From UBA2357 sp041678045 (GTDB lineage: Bacteria > Pseudomonadota > Gammaproteobacteria > Burkholderiales > Rhodocyclaceae), in assembly GCA_041678045.1 (NCBI GenBank), contig JBAYOV010000013.1, positions 8,254 through 72,253 on the forward strand: a stretch of 64,000 nt of DNA, read 5' to 3'. A program made the position numbers and the translations under genes. A model generated the notes under the pieces. The model worked only from the letters and a program-made list of their open reading frames with translations, had not been told where the DNA came from and ran no database searches. The first letter of the stretch is position 1. Each line of letters begins with the position of its first letter. This document shows, piece after piece, positions 17,301 to 27,690 of the stretch.

Positions 17301-19258
17301 CGAGGTCTGAACATCCTGATTCGTTGTTCCAGTGCGCGCAACTGTCGCGCATCGGGCGCCTGGCGGCTGGCATAGCGCAGCCGCGCATAGCGTGCGGCAA
17401 TCGCGCGGATGGTGTCGGCTTGTTCCGGAAGGGCACGGGCAGCCCGGTCAGCGTACTCGATAGGCCCTTCCCATTGCAAACGGGGTAGTCCATGGCGGCG
17501 CATCTTGCGGCAGAAGTGCTGCCATGCACGCTCCAGCGGGTCGAGCCGCGAGCGCTGGAACAGCGCCCAGAACAGCAGGCCCAGCATCACCCCCGCAGCG
17601 CCCAGCCCCATCAGTATCGAGAGGCTGCGCCAGTCCGGATTGCGCACGCCGAGACGCTCCAGCAGTTCCCGCTGGCGCTCGGGGGTGTAGCCCAGCACCC
17701 ACTGGTTCCAGGCGTTGGACACCGCCTCCCACTGGTAGCGCATGTCGCGCAGCCACTCAAACCCGGGGCGCATCATGAAGGAACCGAATTCTCCCTCGGG
17801 CAGCGAGGCGGCAAGCCCTTCCTCGATGCGGGCTGGGGCGGCCAGGGCAGTGGGGTCCACCCTCACCCAGCCTCGGCCCTCAAGCCAGACTTCCGCCCAG
17901 GCATGGGCGTCGGACTGGCGCACCACCAGGATGCCGTCGACCGGGTTGATTTCGCCTCCCTGATAGCCGGTCACCACTCGCGCAGGCACTCCGGCTGCAC
18001 GCATCATGAACACGAAAGCGGATGAAAAGTGTTCACAGAAACCACGGTGGGTGTCGAACAGGAATTCATCGACCGAGTGCGTGCCGAGTCGTGGTGGCTG
18101 CAGCGTATAGACCAGGGGCAGTTCGCGCAGGCGCTCCAGAATCCGGGCAAGCTTCTCTTCAGCCGGCAGGTTGTCAGGGAACAACTGGGCGATTTCGTCA
18201 CGGGTGCGCGGATTGCTGCCGGCCGGCAGGTGCCGGTTGGCGCGCAGCACGGCCGCCTGTTCATCCAGTCCGACCCGTGTTTCTGGGTAGGCGCTCAACT
18301 CCAGCCGGCGGCGGCTATGCACCGGCACCATGGACAGGAGTTGATAGCTGGCGGCATGCTGGGCACGTTCGGTACCGCCGCCGGGAAAGTCCATGGCCAG
18401 CAGCCAGTTACGGTTGTGCGGCTCCAGGGTAAGGCGATAGTCGTAGCGACGTCCCTGCGGTTCATAGGGGGGGGCGGGGTAAAACGGTGCGGGCATCGGA
18501 CGCCAGGTGCGGCCATCGAACAGCGTCAGCACCGGGCCGCGCCAGTAGCGCAGCGCGGGCGGAGGCGGCGGGCCGTCGAATTCGGCGCGAAAGGCAATTT
18601 CGCTCGACTCGCTCAGATTGCTGATCGAGCCGGGTTCCATGCTGTCGGACAGTCCGGTGCGTCCGGCATAGGCATCCGAGGGCAGCCCCCATAGTGGACC
18701 ATCCACACGAGGAAAGGCAATGAACAGGACCAGCAGCAGCGGCAGGGCTTGCAGCATCATCAACCCGGAGGCCCGCAATTGCGTGCTGGCCGGGGGGTGT
18801 GGATCGCTCAGGCTGTACAGCGTGGTGGTCGAGACCCATACGCCGAGCATTGCGACCAGCGCCACCGGAATGGTCTGGTAATACATGAACAGACCCAGCT
18901 GCAGGAAGTAACTGAGCAGGATGGCAGCGCGGATGTCGCGCTCGCTGTCGCCTTCCAGCTGCTTCAGGCACAGCAGCGTGGCCAGGAAGGCGATGCCGGG
19001 GTCCATGCCAAAGAAGTAGCCGAAGTGCAGCTTCATGGCCACGCCACTGCCCAGGGCGAGCAGCAGGACCGGCCATCGGGACGGTGGCCGCCGGGGCAAG
19101 CTTGAGGTGGCGCGCCTCAGTCGCCAGCCCTGCCAGAGCAGAAGTGGCACGCAGAAAGCGGACACCCAGTAGGGCAGGTGGGCGAAATGGGGCGCCAGGG
19201 TGATCGCGATGCTGGCCAGCAGCCAGTGCGCAGGACGGGCTTCAAGCGGATGTTTCAT
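17297..19258 (-). CDS. DUF3488/transglutaminase-like membrane protein
   Basis: About 653 residues from the ATG at 19258, which overlaps the end of the DUF58 gene by 17 bases. Several membrane helices fill the first 180 residues (DUF3488 part). A large extracytoplasmic transglutaminase-like domain follows, with a complete Cys-His-Asp triad: GFCEHFSSAF, DAHAWAEVW and VRVDPTA. One membrane helix near residue 545 and a short cytoplasmic tail close it. Such proteins occur next to MoxR and DUF58 genes across proteobacteria. The substrate is not established; crosslinking or proteolysis of an envelope protein is plausible. Confidence 0.88.
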   Translation of the reverse strand: MKHPLEARPAHWLLASIAITLAPHFAHLPYWVSAFCVPLLLWQGWRLRRATSSLPRRPPSRWPVLLLALGSGVAMKLHFGYFFGMDPGIAFLATLLCLKQLEGDSERDIRAAILLSYFLQLGLFMYYQTIPVALVAMLGVWVSTTTLYSLSDPHPPASTQLRASGLMMLQALPLLLVLFIAFPRVDGPLWGLPSDAYAGRTGLSDSMEPGSISNLSESSEIAFRAEFDGPPPPPALRYWRGPVLTLFDGRTWRPMPAPFYPAPPYEPQGRRYDYRLTLEPHNRNWLLAMDFPGGGTERAQHAASYQLLSMVPVHSRRRLELSAYPETRVGLDEQAAVLRANRHLPAGSNPRTRDEIAQLFPDNLPAEEKLARILERLRELPLVYTLQPPRLGTHSVDEFLFDTHRGFCEHFSSAFVFMMRAAGVPARVVTGYQGGEINPVDGILVVRQSDAHAWAEVWLEGRGWVRVDPTALAAPARIEEGLAASLPEGEFGSFMMRPGFEWLRDMRYQWEAVSNAWNQWVLGYTPERQRELLERLGVRNPDWRSLSILMGLGAAGVMLGLLFWALFQRSRLDPLERAWQHFCRKMRRHGLPRLQWEGPIEYADRAARALPEQADTIRAIAARYARLRYASRQAPDARQLRALEQRIRMFRPR

Positions 19259-20288
19259 CACGGATACCGAACAGGGCCAGCGCCCGCAGTGCATTGTGGG
19301 TGTGGTGCAGGCCGGAGTCGATGGGCAGCTGCAGGCCGGGCAGGATCAGCGAAAAGGCCAGGCCATCGGCATCGGCGGCCAGCACCCAGGCGGTCATGCG
19401 CGACAGGCGTGCTTCCTGATCCATGCTGGCCGGTGTGGCCTGCCAGTCGATGCACACCGCGCCAGCACCGCTGCCGGTGAAGTGCTTGGTGAGCATCGGA
19501 CCGCCACGGGCCACCACCTTCCAGGCAATATGGCGGGGGGAGTGTGCGGGATCATGCGGACGCAGGCCGGCAAAGTCATCGTCGCCATCGCGTTCGGACA
19601 GTGTGCCGTTGTCGAGTTGGCCATGCAGGGGCAGCGGTGGGGGCGCGGATTCGGGGCGGGGGTATACCAGCGCGCGCATGTCGGGGCGAAACACGCTCCA
19701 GGCGCGGATCAGACCAAGTGGGTAGGTGGTTTCCAGGGTGACGCGGCCAGCGTGCATCCAGCCTCGCTGGTGGGTGGGCAAGTCGAGGGTGATGCGTGTC
19801 TCGCTGTCGGGTGCAAGGCTGAAGCGGGTTTGCGCACTCGGGCGGGCCGATGGGGGCCGCTGTTGCGCGGTGAGCGGACAGTTCAGCAGCAGGGCGGGGC
19901 GGCGGCGTGCCTCGCGGTTGGAAAAAATCAGTGGAAAGTGGGCGGTGTCCCCGGCAAACACCGGTTCCACCCGGGCCGGGGTGAGGCTGAGGCGCAGCAG
20001 ATTGCGAAAGGCATGCACGATGCTCACGAAGGCAATGCCCCCCAGGCTGAAGACCATGATGTAGCCCAGGCTGAGGTGGTAGTTGATGCTTGCAATGAGC
20101 ATCACCACCATGGCCAGCGCAAAGCCCCAGCCCGCGCGGGTGGGCAGCACGAAGATGCGGCGTTGTCCGAGCACGATCGGGCCGGCCTCAAGGCGGGCGG
20201 CACGGAACAGGTACTTGTCCAGCGGCCCCCGCAGCCGTGACCAGCCACGTTCCAGGTGTTGTGCAAACTGCATCGGTGCGATCTGCAT
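19242..20288 (-). CDS. DUF58 domain protein
   Basis: 348 residues. Two hydrophobic helices near residues 50-90 are followed by the DUF58 region; its core reads RPHDPAHSPRHIAWKVVAR, equivalent to the conserved Y.xGDxxRxIdWk.xAR segment. It lies between moxR (3 bases away) and the transglutaminase gene, which it overlaps. In characterised relatives DUF58 proteins work with MoxR ATPases, probably as part of an envelope chaperone or assembly system. The exact role is unknown. Confidence 0.87.
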   Translation of the reverse strand: MQIAPMQFAQHLERGWSRLRGPLDKYLFRAARLEAGPIVLGQRRIFVLPTRAGWGFALAMVVMLIASINYHLSLGYIMVFSLGGIAFVSIVHAFRNLLRLSLTPARVEPVFAGDTAHFPLIFSNREARRRPALLLNCPLTAQQRPPSARPSAQTRFSLAPDSETRITLDLPTHQRGWMHAGRVTLETTYPLGLIRAWSVFRPDMRALVYPRPESAPPPLPLHGQLDNGTLSERDGDDDFAGLRPHDPAHSPRHIAWKVVARGGPMLTKHFTGSGAGAVCIDWQATPASMDQEARLSRMTAWVLAADADGLAFSLILPGLQLPIDSGLHHTHNALRALALFGIRDETSA

Positions 20289-20291
20289 CGA

Positions 20292-21266
20292 TCAGCTCAC
20301 GGAGACGCCGTGCAGGAGTTGCGTCAGCGCCTCGGCCCGGGCAGGGCGGCCATCGCCCGCCATGAACAAGCGGTGCCCGGCCAGGTGCGGAAACACCATC
20401 TGCACGTCTTCGGGCAAGACATGGTCGCGCCCCTGCACCAGTGCCCAGGCACGTGCGGCGGACAGCAGCCCCAGTCCGGCGCGTGGTGACAAGCCGGTGC
20501 TGAAGGCGGCACTTTGCCGGGTGGCGACCAGGAGTCGCTGCACGTAATCCACCAGGGCTTCGGAAGTGATGATCTGCCGGGCCGCTTGCTGCAGTGCAAC
20601 CAGCTGGTCAGGGTGCACGACCGGTTGCTGGGTTTCGAGCAGGCTGCGCCGGTCCTCGCCCATGAGCAGCGCCCGTTCGGCGTTGCGATCGGGATAGCCC
20701 AGGGAGATACGCATCAGGAAGCGGTCGAGCTGGCTTTCGGGTAGCGGGAAGGTACCGATCTGGTAGGTCGGGTTTTGCGTGGCAATCACGAAGAACGGCT
20801 CGGGCAGCGCCAGGGTGCGGCCGTCGGCGGTGACCTGATGCTCCTCCATGGCTTCGAGCAGGGCACTTTGTGTCTTGGGCGTGGCGCGGTTGATTTCGTC
20901 GGCCAGGATCAGTTGCGCGAACAGCGGGCCGGGGTGAAAGCGAAAGCTGCCATCTTCCCGGTCGTAGATCGACACGCCGACAATGTCGGCGGGCAGCAGG
21001 TCGCTTGTGAATTGGATGCGCTGGTATTGCAGGCCGATCAGGCGAGCCAGGACATGGGCCAGCGTGGTCTTGCCCACACCGGGGACATCCTCGATGAGCA
21101 GGTGCCCGCGCGCAATCATGCAGGTGAGTGCCAGCGCAAGGTCATGCGATTTGCCGAGAATGATGCGGTTGGCCGCATCGAGTATTCGCGCAATATCCTC
21201 CTGGTGCGCGGCGCGCGAAGCGGCGGATGAAGTGTGAGGCACTGCAGGGGTCGAGGTCTGGGACAT
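20292..21266 (-). CDS. MoxR-family AAA+ ATPase
   Basis: 324 residues. Walker A is VPGVGKTTLAH and Walker B is LILADEINRA, followed by sensor 1 in FFVIATQNP and a C-terminal AAA lid. The MoxR branch is recognised by this motif set and by its DUF58 partner. It is first in a four-gene minus-strand operon with DUF58, transglutaminase and mltB, and probably provides ATP-driven remodelling or metal insertion for the envelope proteins encoded after it. Confidence 0.92.
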   Translation of the reverse strand: MSQTSTPAVPHTSSAASRAAHQEDIARILDAANRIILGKSHDLALALTCMIARGHLLIEDVPGVGKTTLAHVLARLIGLQYQRIQFTSDLLPADIVGVSIYDREDGSFRFHPGPLFAQLILADEINRATPKTQSALLEAMEEHQVTADGRTLALPEPFFVIATQNPTYQIGTFPLPESQLDRFLMRISLGYPDRNAERALLMGEDRRSLLETQQPVVHPDQLVALQQAARQIITSEALVDYVQRLLVATRQSAAFSTGLSPRAGLGLLSAARAWALVQGRDHVLPEDVQMVFPHLAGHRLFMAGDGRPARAEALTQLLHGVSVS

Positions 21267-21405
21267 TGTGCTGGGTACTGTGAAATTGGGCCTGAAGCGG
21301 TGATAATAGATTACAAGCGCTGGATGGCACGCCGGAGCAGGGGTACAGGCTCATCGAGACATCATGCCACCAGAAAAAGTTCGTCTGATCGAGGAGAGAG
21401 AGGGA

Positions 21406-22332
21406 ATGACGACAACTGCGTTCATTACGCACAGGGATTGCTGGTTGCACGACATGGGCAGTTTCCATCCGGAATGTCCCGACCGGCTGGCAGCGATCAA
21501 CGATCGCCTGATCGCCGCCGGTCTCGATCTGTATTTGTCATTTTACGATGCTCCGCTGGCGACCGAGGAACAAATCCTCCGCGCACACGACCCGGATTAC
21601 TTCAAGGAGTTGAAGGATAACGTGCCCGAGCACGGTATCCGCCACCTCGATCCCGATACGGCCATGAGTCCGCACACCTTGCAGGCCGCGCTGCGCTCGG
21701 CGGGGGCGGGGGTGCTGGCCACCGATCTGGTGATCGGCGGCGAGATCGAGAATGCCTTCTGCGCAGTGCGCCCGCCCGGTCACCACGCCGAGCACGGCAA
21801 GGCCATGGGTTTCTGCTTTCTGAACAATGTCGCCATCGCTGCACGCCACGCGCTCGAAGCGCATGGCCTGAAGCGGGTGGCCGTCGTCGACTTCGATGTA
21901 CATCACGGCAACGGCACCGAGGACATCTTCCGCAACGACCCCAGGGTGATGATGGCGAGCATCTTCCAGCACCCCTTCTATCCTTACTCCGGAGCGGACA
22001 ACAAGGCCGCGCACATGGTCAATGTGCCGGTGGCGGCCGGTACCCGGGGCGACGCCTTCCGCCAGATCGTCTCCGAAGTCTGGCTGCCGGCCCTGCGCAA
22101 CCACAACCCCGAGATGCTCTTCATCTCCGCCGGTTTCGATGCGCACTATGAAGACGACATGGGTTCCTGCGGCCTGGTCGAGGCCGACTACATCTGGGTC
22201 ACCGAACAGCTCAAGAAGCTGGTGGAAGAGTGTGGTCACAAGCGCATCGTGTCGGTGCTGGAAGGCGGGTACGCGCTGTCTGCGATGTCGCGCTCGGCCG
22301 TCGCACACGTCAAGGCGCTGGCCGAACTCTGA
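21406..22332 (+). CDS. Histone deacetylase-family (acetoin utilisation/polyamine-type) deacetylase
   Basis: 308 residues from the ATG at 21406, chosen because a strong GAGAGAGAGGGA ribosome-binding site precedes it; an upstream in-frame ATG at 21364 lacks one. Zinc-site and catalytic motifs are present: RPPGHHAE, VDFDVHHGNGTED, the late FDAH and LEGGY. The fold removes acyl groups from lysines, polyamines or small molecules; the bacterial substrate here cannot be read from sequence. It is divergent from moxR and apparently monocistronic. Confidence 0.9.
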   Translation: MTTTAFITHRDCWLHDMGSFHPECPDRLAAINDRLIAAGLDLYLSFYDAPLATEEQILRAHDPDYFKELKDNVPEHGIRHLDPDTAMSPHTLQAALRSAGAGVLATDLVIGGEIENAFCAVRPPGHHAEHGKAMGFCFLNNVAIAARHALEAHGLKRVAVVDFDVHHGNGTEDIFRNDPRVMMASIFQHPFYPYSGADNKAAHMVNVPVAAGTRGDAFRQIVSEVWLPALRNHNPEMLFISAGFDAHYEDDMGSCGLVEADYIWVTEQLKKLVEECGHKRIVSVLEGGYALSAMSRSAVAHVKALAEL

Positions 22333-22426
22333 ACCGTCCTGAGGCTGCACGCATGCGTCCGGTTCCGGCCTGTGGGCCGGAGCATCCAGCCACTCCCGGT
22401 CGGTGCCAGCATTTCGATACAGGTGA

Positions 22427-22457
22427 TTGCAGAGGGGATGTGGCAATCGGTTAGAAT
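22427..22457 (+). promoter_or_regulatory. Candidate dapA promoter
   Basis: TAGAAT at 22452-22457 lies about 35 bases before the dapA start and is preceded by TTGCAG at 22427-22432. The 19-base spacer is longer than ideal, so this is tentative. Confidence 0.35.
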
Positions 22458-22491
22458 GGTCCTTTCAATCATTCTCTGCCCTCGATCCCTC

Positions 22492-23370
<879 letters not shown>

Positions 23371-23398
23371 CCCTTTTATCGGATTCAAGGACTTCCGG

Positions 23399-24553
23399 AT
23401 GCATCCAAACCGTCGGACCGGGCGCCTCATGCGCCTGAGAAAAACCTTGCCGCTGCTGGCCTTGTCGCTGACCGTGGCAGGATGTTCGGGCTCCCTGCTC
23501 GAATCCAAGAAGATCGACTACCGCAGCGCGAAAAAGGTGGCGCCGCTGGAAATTCCGCCGGACCTCACCGCGCCGGGCCGGGACGAGCGTTTCGCCATTC
23601 CCGACACCGCTCCGCGTGGCGTGGCGACGTATTCTGCCTACTCCAGCAATCGCGAAGCGGTGCCGGTACGGGCAGGCAGCGCACCGGTACTGGCCCAGGT
23701 CGACAGCATGCGCATCGAGCGCGCCGGTTCGCAGCGCTGGCTGGTGGTGCCCGGTCAGCCTGAAGTGCTGTGGGACGACATCAAGGATTTTTGGCTCGAG
23801 TTGGGCTTCATCCTGAACGTGGAGCGTCCCGAGATTGGGGTGATGGAAACCGACTGGGCCGAGGACCGCGCGAAGATTCCGCAGGATTTCGTGCGTCAGG
23901 CGCTGGGCCGGGTGCTCGATGGCTTGTTCTCCACGTCCGAGCGCGACAGGTTCCGCACCCGCCTGGAGGCAGGCAAGGAGCCGGGTACGGTGGAGATCTA
24001 CATCAGCCACCGTGGCATGCAGGAAGTTTACGCAAGCAGCGCGCAGGACTCCACCGTATGGCAACCCCGGCCGGCTGATCCCGAGCTGGAAGCCGAAATG
24101 CTGCGCCGTTTGATGATCCGCCTGGGGGTGGAAGAGCAGCGCGCCACTCAGATTATTGCCACGGCCGAGCAGCCCGCGCGCGCCAGCCTGCAACTGCAGG
24201 AAGGCCGGGCACGCCTGCTGGTCGACGAGTCCTTCGACCGGGCCTGGCGCCGTGTCGGTCTGGCGCTCGACCGCATCGGCTTTACCGTCGAAGACCGCGA
24301 CCGCACCGAAGGGTTGTATTTCGTGCGCTACATCGATCCCGACATGCGCAGCGAGTCGGGTGGTTTCCTGTCGCGCATGGCCTTCTGGCGCAGCAGCGGT
24401 GAGGGTCAGCAGGCGCAGGGCAGCGAGTATCGCATCCGTGTCAGCAGCGAGGGCGAATGGTCTCAGGTCAGTGTCCTGACCCGTGAGGGGGGCGAGGACC
24501 ACTCCGAAACGGCCCGCCGCATGCTTGGCCTGCTGGAGCAGGAACTGCGCTGA
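23399..24553 (+). CDS. bamC: Outer membrane assembly lipoprotein BamC
   Basis: 384 residues from the ATG at 23399, which has an AAGGA ribosome-binding site 7 bases upstream; ATG at 23429 is an alternative that shortens the signal peptide. The lipobox is LTVAGC, then SGSLLESKKIDYRSA and an unstructured segment, as in BamC/NlpB, followed by two helix-grip domains (about 95-210 and 245-380). BamC is an accessory lipoprotein of the BamABCDE beta-barrel insertion machine. The position after dapA supports the call, since nlpB was originally named dapX for this linkage. Confidence 0.9.
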   Translation: MHPNRRTGRLMRLRKTLPLLALSLTVAGCSGSLLESKKIDYRSAKKVAPLEIPPDLTAPGRDERFAIPDTAPRGVATYSAYSSNREAVPVRAGSAPVLAQVDSMRIERAGSQRWLVVPGQPEVLWDDIKDFWLELGFILNVERPEIGVMETDWAEDRAKIPQDFVRQALGRVLDGLFSTSERDRFRTRLEAGKEPGTVEIYISHRGMQEVYASSAQDSTVWQPRPADPELEAEMLRRLMIRLGVEEQRATQIIATAEQPARASLQLQEGRARLLVDESFDRAWRRVGLALDRIGFTVEDRDRTEGLYFVRYIDPDMRSESGGFLSRMAFWRSSGEGQQAQGSEYRIRVSSEGEWSQVSVLTREGGEDHSETARRMLGLLEQELR

Positions 24554-24571
24554 AGCTGTGCAACCCCCTTC

Positions 24572-24600
24572 GGGCCAGACTGCTCCGGCAGCGCTGGCCC
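24572..24600. terminator. Nested hairpin between bamC and chrA
   Basis: An outer 7-bp stem (GGGCCAG at 24572-24578 with CTGGCCC at 24594-24600) contains an inner CTGC-TCCG-GCAG hairpin. It sits between two converging genes, so it probably terminates both. There is no strong T run. Confidence 0.55.
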
Positions 24601-24606
24601 GCCGGT

Positions 24607-25821
24607 TCAAAGCACCGCCACAAGCCCCCCGGCGCCCAGCCCGCAGCCGACCACCACCAGCCACGGGGGCAGTTTCCAGGTCACTAGGGCGACCAGCGCG
24701 AGCAGGGCCAGGCCGAAGTCCTGGGGGGTGTGAATCGCGCTGGTCCACACCGGCTGGTAGAGGGCGGCCAGCAGCAGGCCGACCACGGCGGCGTTGATGC
24801 CTGACAGGGCCGCCTGTACGCGCAGGTTGCGACGAAGTGGCTCCCAAAACGGCAGCACGCCCAGCACCAGCAGGAAGGCGGGTGCGAAGATCGCCAGCAG
24901 GCAGATCGATGCCCCCAGCCAGCCGGAGGGCGCTTCGTTCATCGACGCGCCCAGAAAGGCCGCAAAAGTGAATAGCGGCCCGGGCACCGCCTGGGCCGCT
25001 CCGTAGCCAGCCAGAAACGCATCGTTCACCACCCAGCCGCTGGGCACCACCTCGGCCTGCAGCAAGGGCAGCACGACATGCCCGCCACCAAAGACCAGCG
25101 ATCCTGCCCGATAGAATGCATCCACCATTGCCAGCGTCTGGTTCGGGAACAGGCCCGCGAGCAGGGGTAGTCCAGTCAGCAGCAGCACGAACAGGGCCAG
25201 CCAGAGCAGCCCCGCGCGACGTCCGACGACAAGCGGCAGCGGGTCGGTGGTGATGCCCGCCTGAGGTTTGAACAGCATCAGTCCGATCAGTCCGGCCACT
25301 GCAATCACCCCAAGCTGTCCCCAGGCTGAGGGCAACAGCAGCACCACGCAGGTTGCTGCTGCCATGATGCTGATGCGCGGCGCATCCGGACACAGACTGC
25401 GCGCCATGCCCCAGACGGCCTGTGCGACCACTGCGACCGCCACCACCTTCAGCCCGTGCAGTACCCCCGCAGGCACCGTTTCGCCGTAACTGGCCAGGCC
25501 GAGCGCAAACAGGATCAGGGCCAGTGCGGAGGGTGCGGTGAATCCGGCCCAGGCCGCCAGTGCCCCAGCATGGCCGGCCCGGTACAGCCCGATCGCGATG
25601 CCCACCTGGCTGCTCGCCGGCCCCGGCAGGAACTGGCAGAGCGCGACCAGATCGGCGTAGCTGCGCTCACTCATCCATTTGCGCCGGGTCACGAACTCCT
25701 CGCGGAAGTAGCCCAGGTGTGCAATCGGCCCGCCAAAAGAGGTCAGGCCCAGGCGCAGAAAGATCAGAAACACGGCCCATGGGCTGTGGCCTGCTGCGGT
25801 GCTGCGGGTCGAGTCGGTCAT
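24607..25821 (-). CDS. chrA: Chromate transporter ChrA
   Basis: 404 residues from the ATG at 25821; a longer frame to 25947 lacks family similarity. It is a two-repeat CHR membrane protein. The N-terminal half carries TSFGGPIAHLGYFREEFV and QFLPGPASSQVG; the C-terminal half carries FGGGHVVLPLL and QAVPGPLFTFAAFLG. About ten hydrophobic segments are visible. It exports chromate from the cytoplasm. A perfect 9-bp inverted repeat lies just upstream and may be an operator. Confidence 0.9.
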   Translation of the reverse strand: MTDSTRSTAAGHSPWAVFLIFLRLGLTSFGGPIAHLGYFREEFVTRRKWMSERSYADLVALCQFLPGPASSQVGIAIGLYRAGHAGALAAWAGFTAPSALALILFALGLASYGETVPAGVLHGLKVVAVAVVAQAVWGMARSLCPDAPRISIMAAATCVVLLLPSAWGQLGVIAVAGLIGLMLFKPQAGITTDPLPLVVGRRAGLLWLALFVLLLTGLPLLAGLFPNQTLAMVDAFYRAGSLVFGGGHVVLPLLQAEVVPSGWVVNDAFLAGYGAAQAVPGPLFTFAAFLGASMNEAPSGWLGASICLLAIFAPAFLLVLGVLPFWEPLRRNLRVQAALSGINAAVVGLLLAALYQPVWTSAIHTPQDFGLALLALVALVTWKLPPWLVVVGCGLGAGGLVAVL

Positions 25822-25840
25822 GGTCGGGGAGGGCGTGTGA

Positions 25841-25869
25841 CAAACTTCGTGCAGCGTAACCGAAGTTTG
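25841..25869. promoter_or_regulatory. Inverted repeat upstream of chrA
   Basis: CAAACTTCG (25841-25849) and CGAAGTTTG (25861-25869) form a perfect 9-bp inverted repeat with an 11-base spacer, about 20 bases upstream of the chrA ATG. A second short palindrome sharing the AACTTCG core, ACCAAC-TTC-GTTGGT, lies at 25943-25957. The spacing suits a dimeric repressor. No chrB-like regulator is in the window. Confidence 0.45.
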
Positions 25870-26031
25870 ATGACGAAAGCGATCATGCGGCCTGCCTAGG
25901 CTCAACCCACCGGCTTGATCACTTGGTTTGAGGGTACAGTTAACCAACTTCGTTGGTGCGGAATTCCCTGATTCTGAGGCGTGCCAGCAGATTCCCGTAT
26001 GTGTTTAGGGTGATGAGGAAGAGGAGTGGCG

Positions 26032-27018
26032 ATGAACAACCGGTTGCGTGCAGCAGCGCCATGCTTGCGTTGGGGCGTTGCCGTCGCCCTTGTGATGGCG
26101 GCGGTTTCAGTGGCGGCGGATGGCGATTGCGATGCCGTTCTCGCAGTCGAGCGTCAAGGCACGATCTGGCTGTGGCATGCCCGTGACGGTGAGCGCGAGC
26201 TTGTGCAAGGGGGCTGTGCCGCGCTCGAGCGTGGCGCGCGGCGGCTGGCCTATTGCACTCCGGCGGACGCCATGGGGCAGCCGGGGCGCGAGCTTCATGT
26301 GCGCAGGCTCGACGGCACTCACCCCGAGTGGGTGCATCGTGCGGGTGAAGGGGCGTTCATCAGTGAGGCGGCCTGGTCGCCCGAGGGGGGCCGGCTGGCC
26401 TTTATCGAAACCGACCGCGACTACCGCAGTCACCTGATGCTGTGGTCGCCCGGCGGCCCCGCTCGCCGGGTCGCCAGTGCGCCGGGCTCGATGTCCCATC
26501 TCTGGTGGAGTCTGGGCTGGATCGCCGACGGCAGTGCGCTCACCGTCCATGACATGACAGTGCTGCAGCGGATCGCACTCGACGGCAGGGCGCCCGACAG
26601 CATTCCACTGCCCGAACTCATCGGCGCCGGCCTCGAGACGGTCACCAGCACCGACCGCGTACTGCCGGCCCCGCACGATCCCACAGTGTTCGCCTATACC
26701 CGGCTGGTGCCGGGCAGTGCGCTGTTTTCGCGTGTCATGCACGAACCGAACAGCGCGCTGTTCGTGCATGACCGGTTTCTCGGGCGCGGCAAGAATCTGC
26801 GCCTCACTGCCGAGGCGGTTACGGTGCTCGATGTTGCCTGGACCCCGGACGGGCGCAGTCTGCACTTTGCCGGCTATCTGGATATTCATGCGGCCGATGA
26901 AGACCCGTTCCGGATCTACCGGATCGACCGTAATGGTCGTGGTTTGCGGGCGTTGCTGCGCGGTGAGCGGGTGAGCGTCGCGTGTCGTGAGCCGGCGTCA
27001 CGGGAGGCCATCAAATGA
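26032..27018 (+). CDS. Exported beta-propeller-like protein of unknown function
   Basis: 328 residues from the ATG at 26032, with GAGGAG 5 bases upstream; GTG at 26026 is also possible. A signal peptide (about 1-32, ending VSVAADG) is visible. The mature protein has repeats resembling TolB/WD40-type propeller blades: AAWSPEGGRLAFIET, VAWTPDGRSLHFAGY and similar. I do not recognise a specific family. It overlaps the next gene by ATGA, so the two probably act together. Confidence 0.7.
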   Translation: MNNRLRAAAPCLRWGVAVALVMAAVSVAADGDCDAVLAVERQGTIWLWHARDGERELVQGGCAALERGARRLAYCTPADAMGQPGRELHVRRLDGTHPEWVHRAGEGAFISEAAWSPEGGRLAFIETDRDYRSHLMLWSPGGPARRVASAPGSMSHLWWSLGWIADGSALTVHDMTVLQRIALDGRAPDSIPLPELIGAGLETVTSTDRVLPAPHDPTVFAYTRLVPGSALFSRVMHEPNSALFVHDRFLGRGKNLRLTAEAVTVLDVAWTPDGRSLHFAGYLDIHAADEDPFRIYRIDRNGRGLRALLRGERVSVACREPASREAIK

Positions 27019-27605
27019 CGCGTGGGAAAACGGCTTCTCCGGAGCCGGCCAACGCCCCCCCGGTCCTGCGCTGGCAGGGCCAGGTGCCGCGCTTCTCGCG
27101 CTTGCGCGAAGGCGGCCCGGGGCGTCCGGCCAGTCTCGCGTTGCTCGTTGTCTTCGGACTGGCCCTGCTCGTCATCGGCAAGCGCGCGATGGAAGCGGAG
27201 GGCATTTCGAGCGGTGGTCCGGCGGCCATGCTGCTGGGCGTGTGCGTGCTCGGTTTCGTGGTGCTGTGGGTGTTCATCAAGGCGGTGCTGCGCAGCCGCG
27301 AGGTGACCTTTGTGGTGGATGCCAGGGGGGTGGCGATCCGGCCGTCTGCGCAACAGCGCAAGCTGGATAAACGTCTGTTTTGGCTGTCGATGTTCGTTTT
27401 TTGGGCGACCTGGCGGGGCGGAATCTGGAGCGCCTGGGCGCCGGTGACGCGCTGGAAGGAAGTGCGCCGCGTCGAATACGACGATGCGGCACGCCAGATT
27501 CTGGTGCGCGGGGGGGCGTGGGACATTCGGTTGATGTGCACCGCAGAAAATTATGCAGGGGTGCGTGAGCTTATCGAGGCACGAAGAAAGCAGCGTGGAA
27601 CATGA
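27015..27605 (+). CDS. Membrane protein of unknown function
   Basis: 196 residues. Two hydrophobic helices (about 38-56 and 68-92) are followed by a soluble C-terminal region with VVDARGVAIRP and, near residue 145, WKEVRRVEYDDAARQILVRGG, which looks like a small beta domain of the PH-like type found in membrane-associated bacterial proteins. I cannot name the family. Coupled by ATGA to the exported propeller-like protein upstream. Confidence 0.65.
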   Translation: MTRGKTASPEPANAPPVLRWQGQVPRFSRLREGGPGRPASLALLVVFGLALLVIGKRAMEAEGISSGGPAAMLLGVCVLGFVVLWVFIKAVLRSREVTFVVDARGVAIRPSAQQRKLDKRLFWLSMFVFWATWRGGIWSAWAPVTRWKEVRRVEYDDAARQILVRGGAWDIRLMCTAENYAGVRELIEARRKQRGT

Positions 27606-27690
27606 ACGAATGAGAATGAACGAACCGGACTGGGAACGTTTCCGGCATTCGAATTAGAATCGGGCCAGTTTCTCATTCGATGACCTGCTC

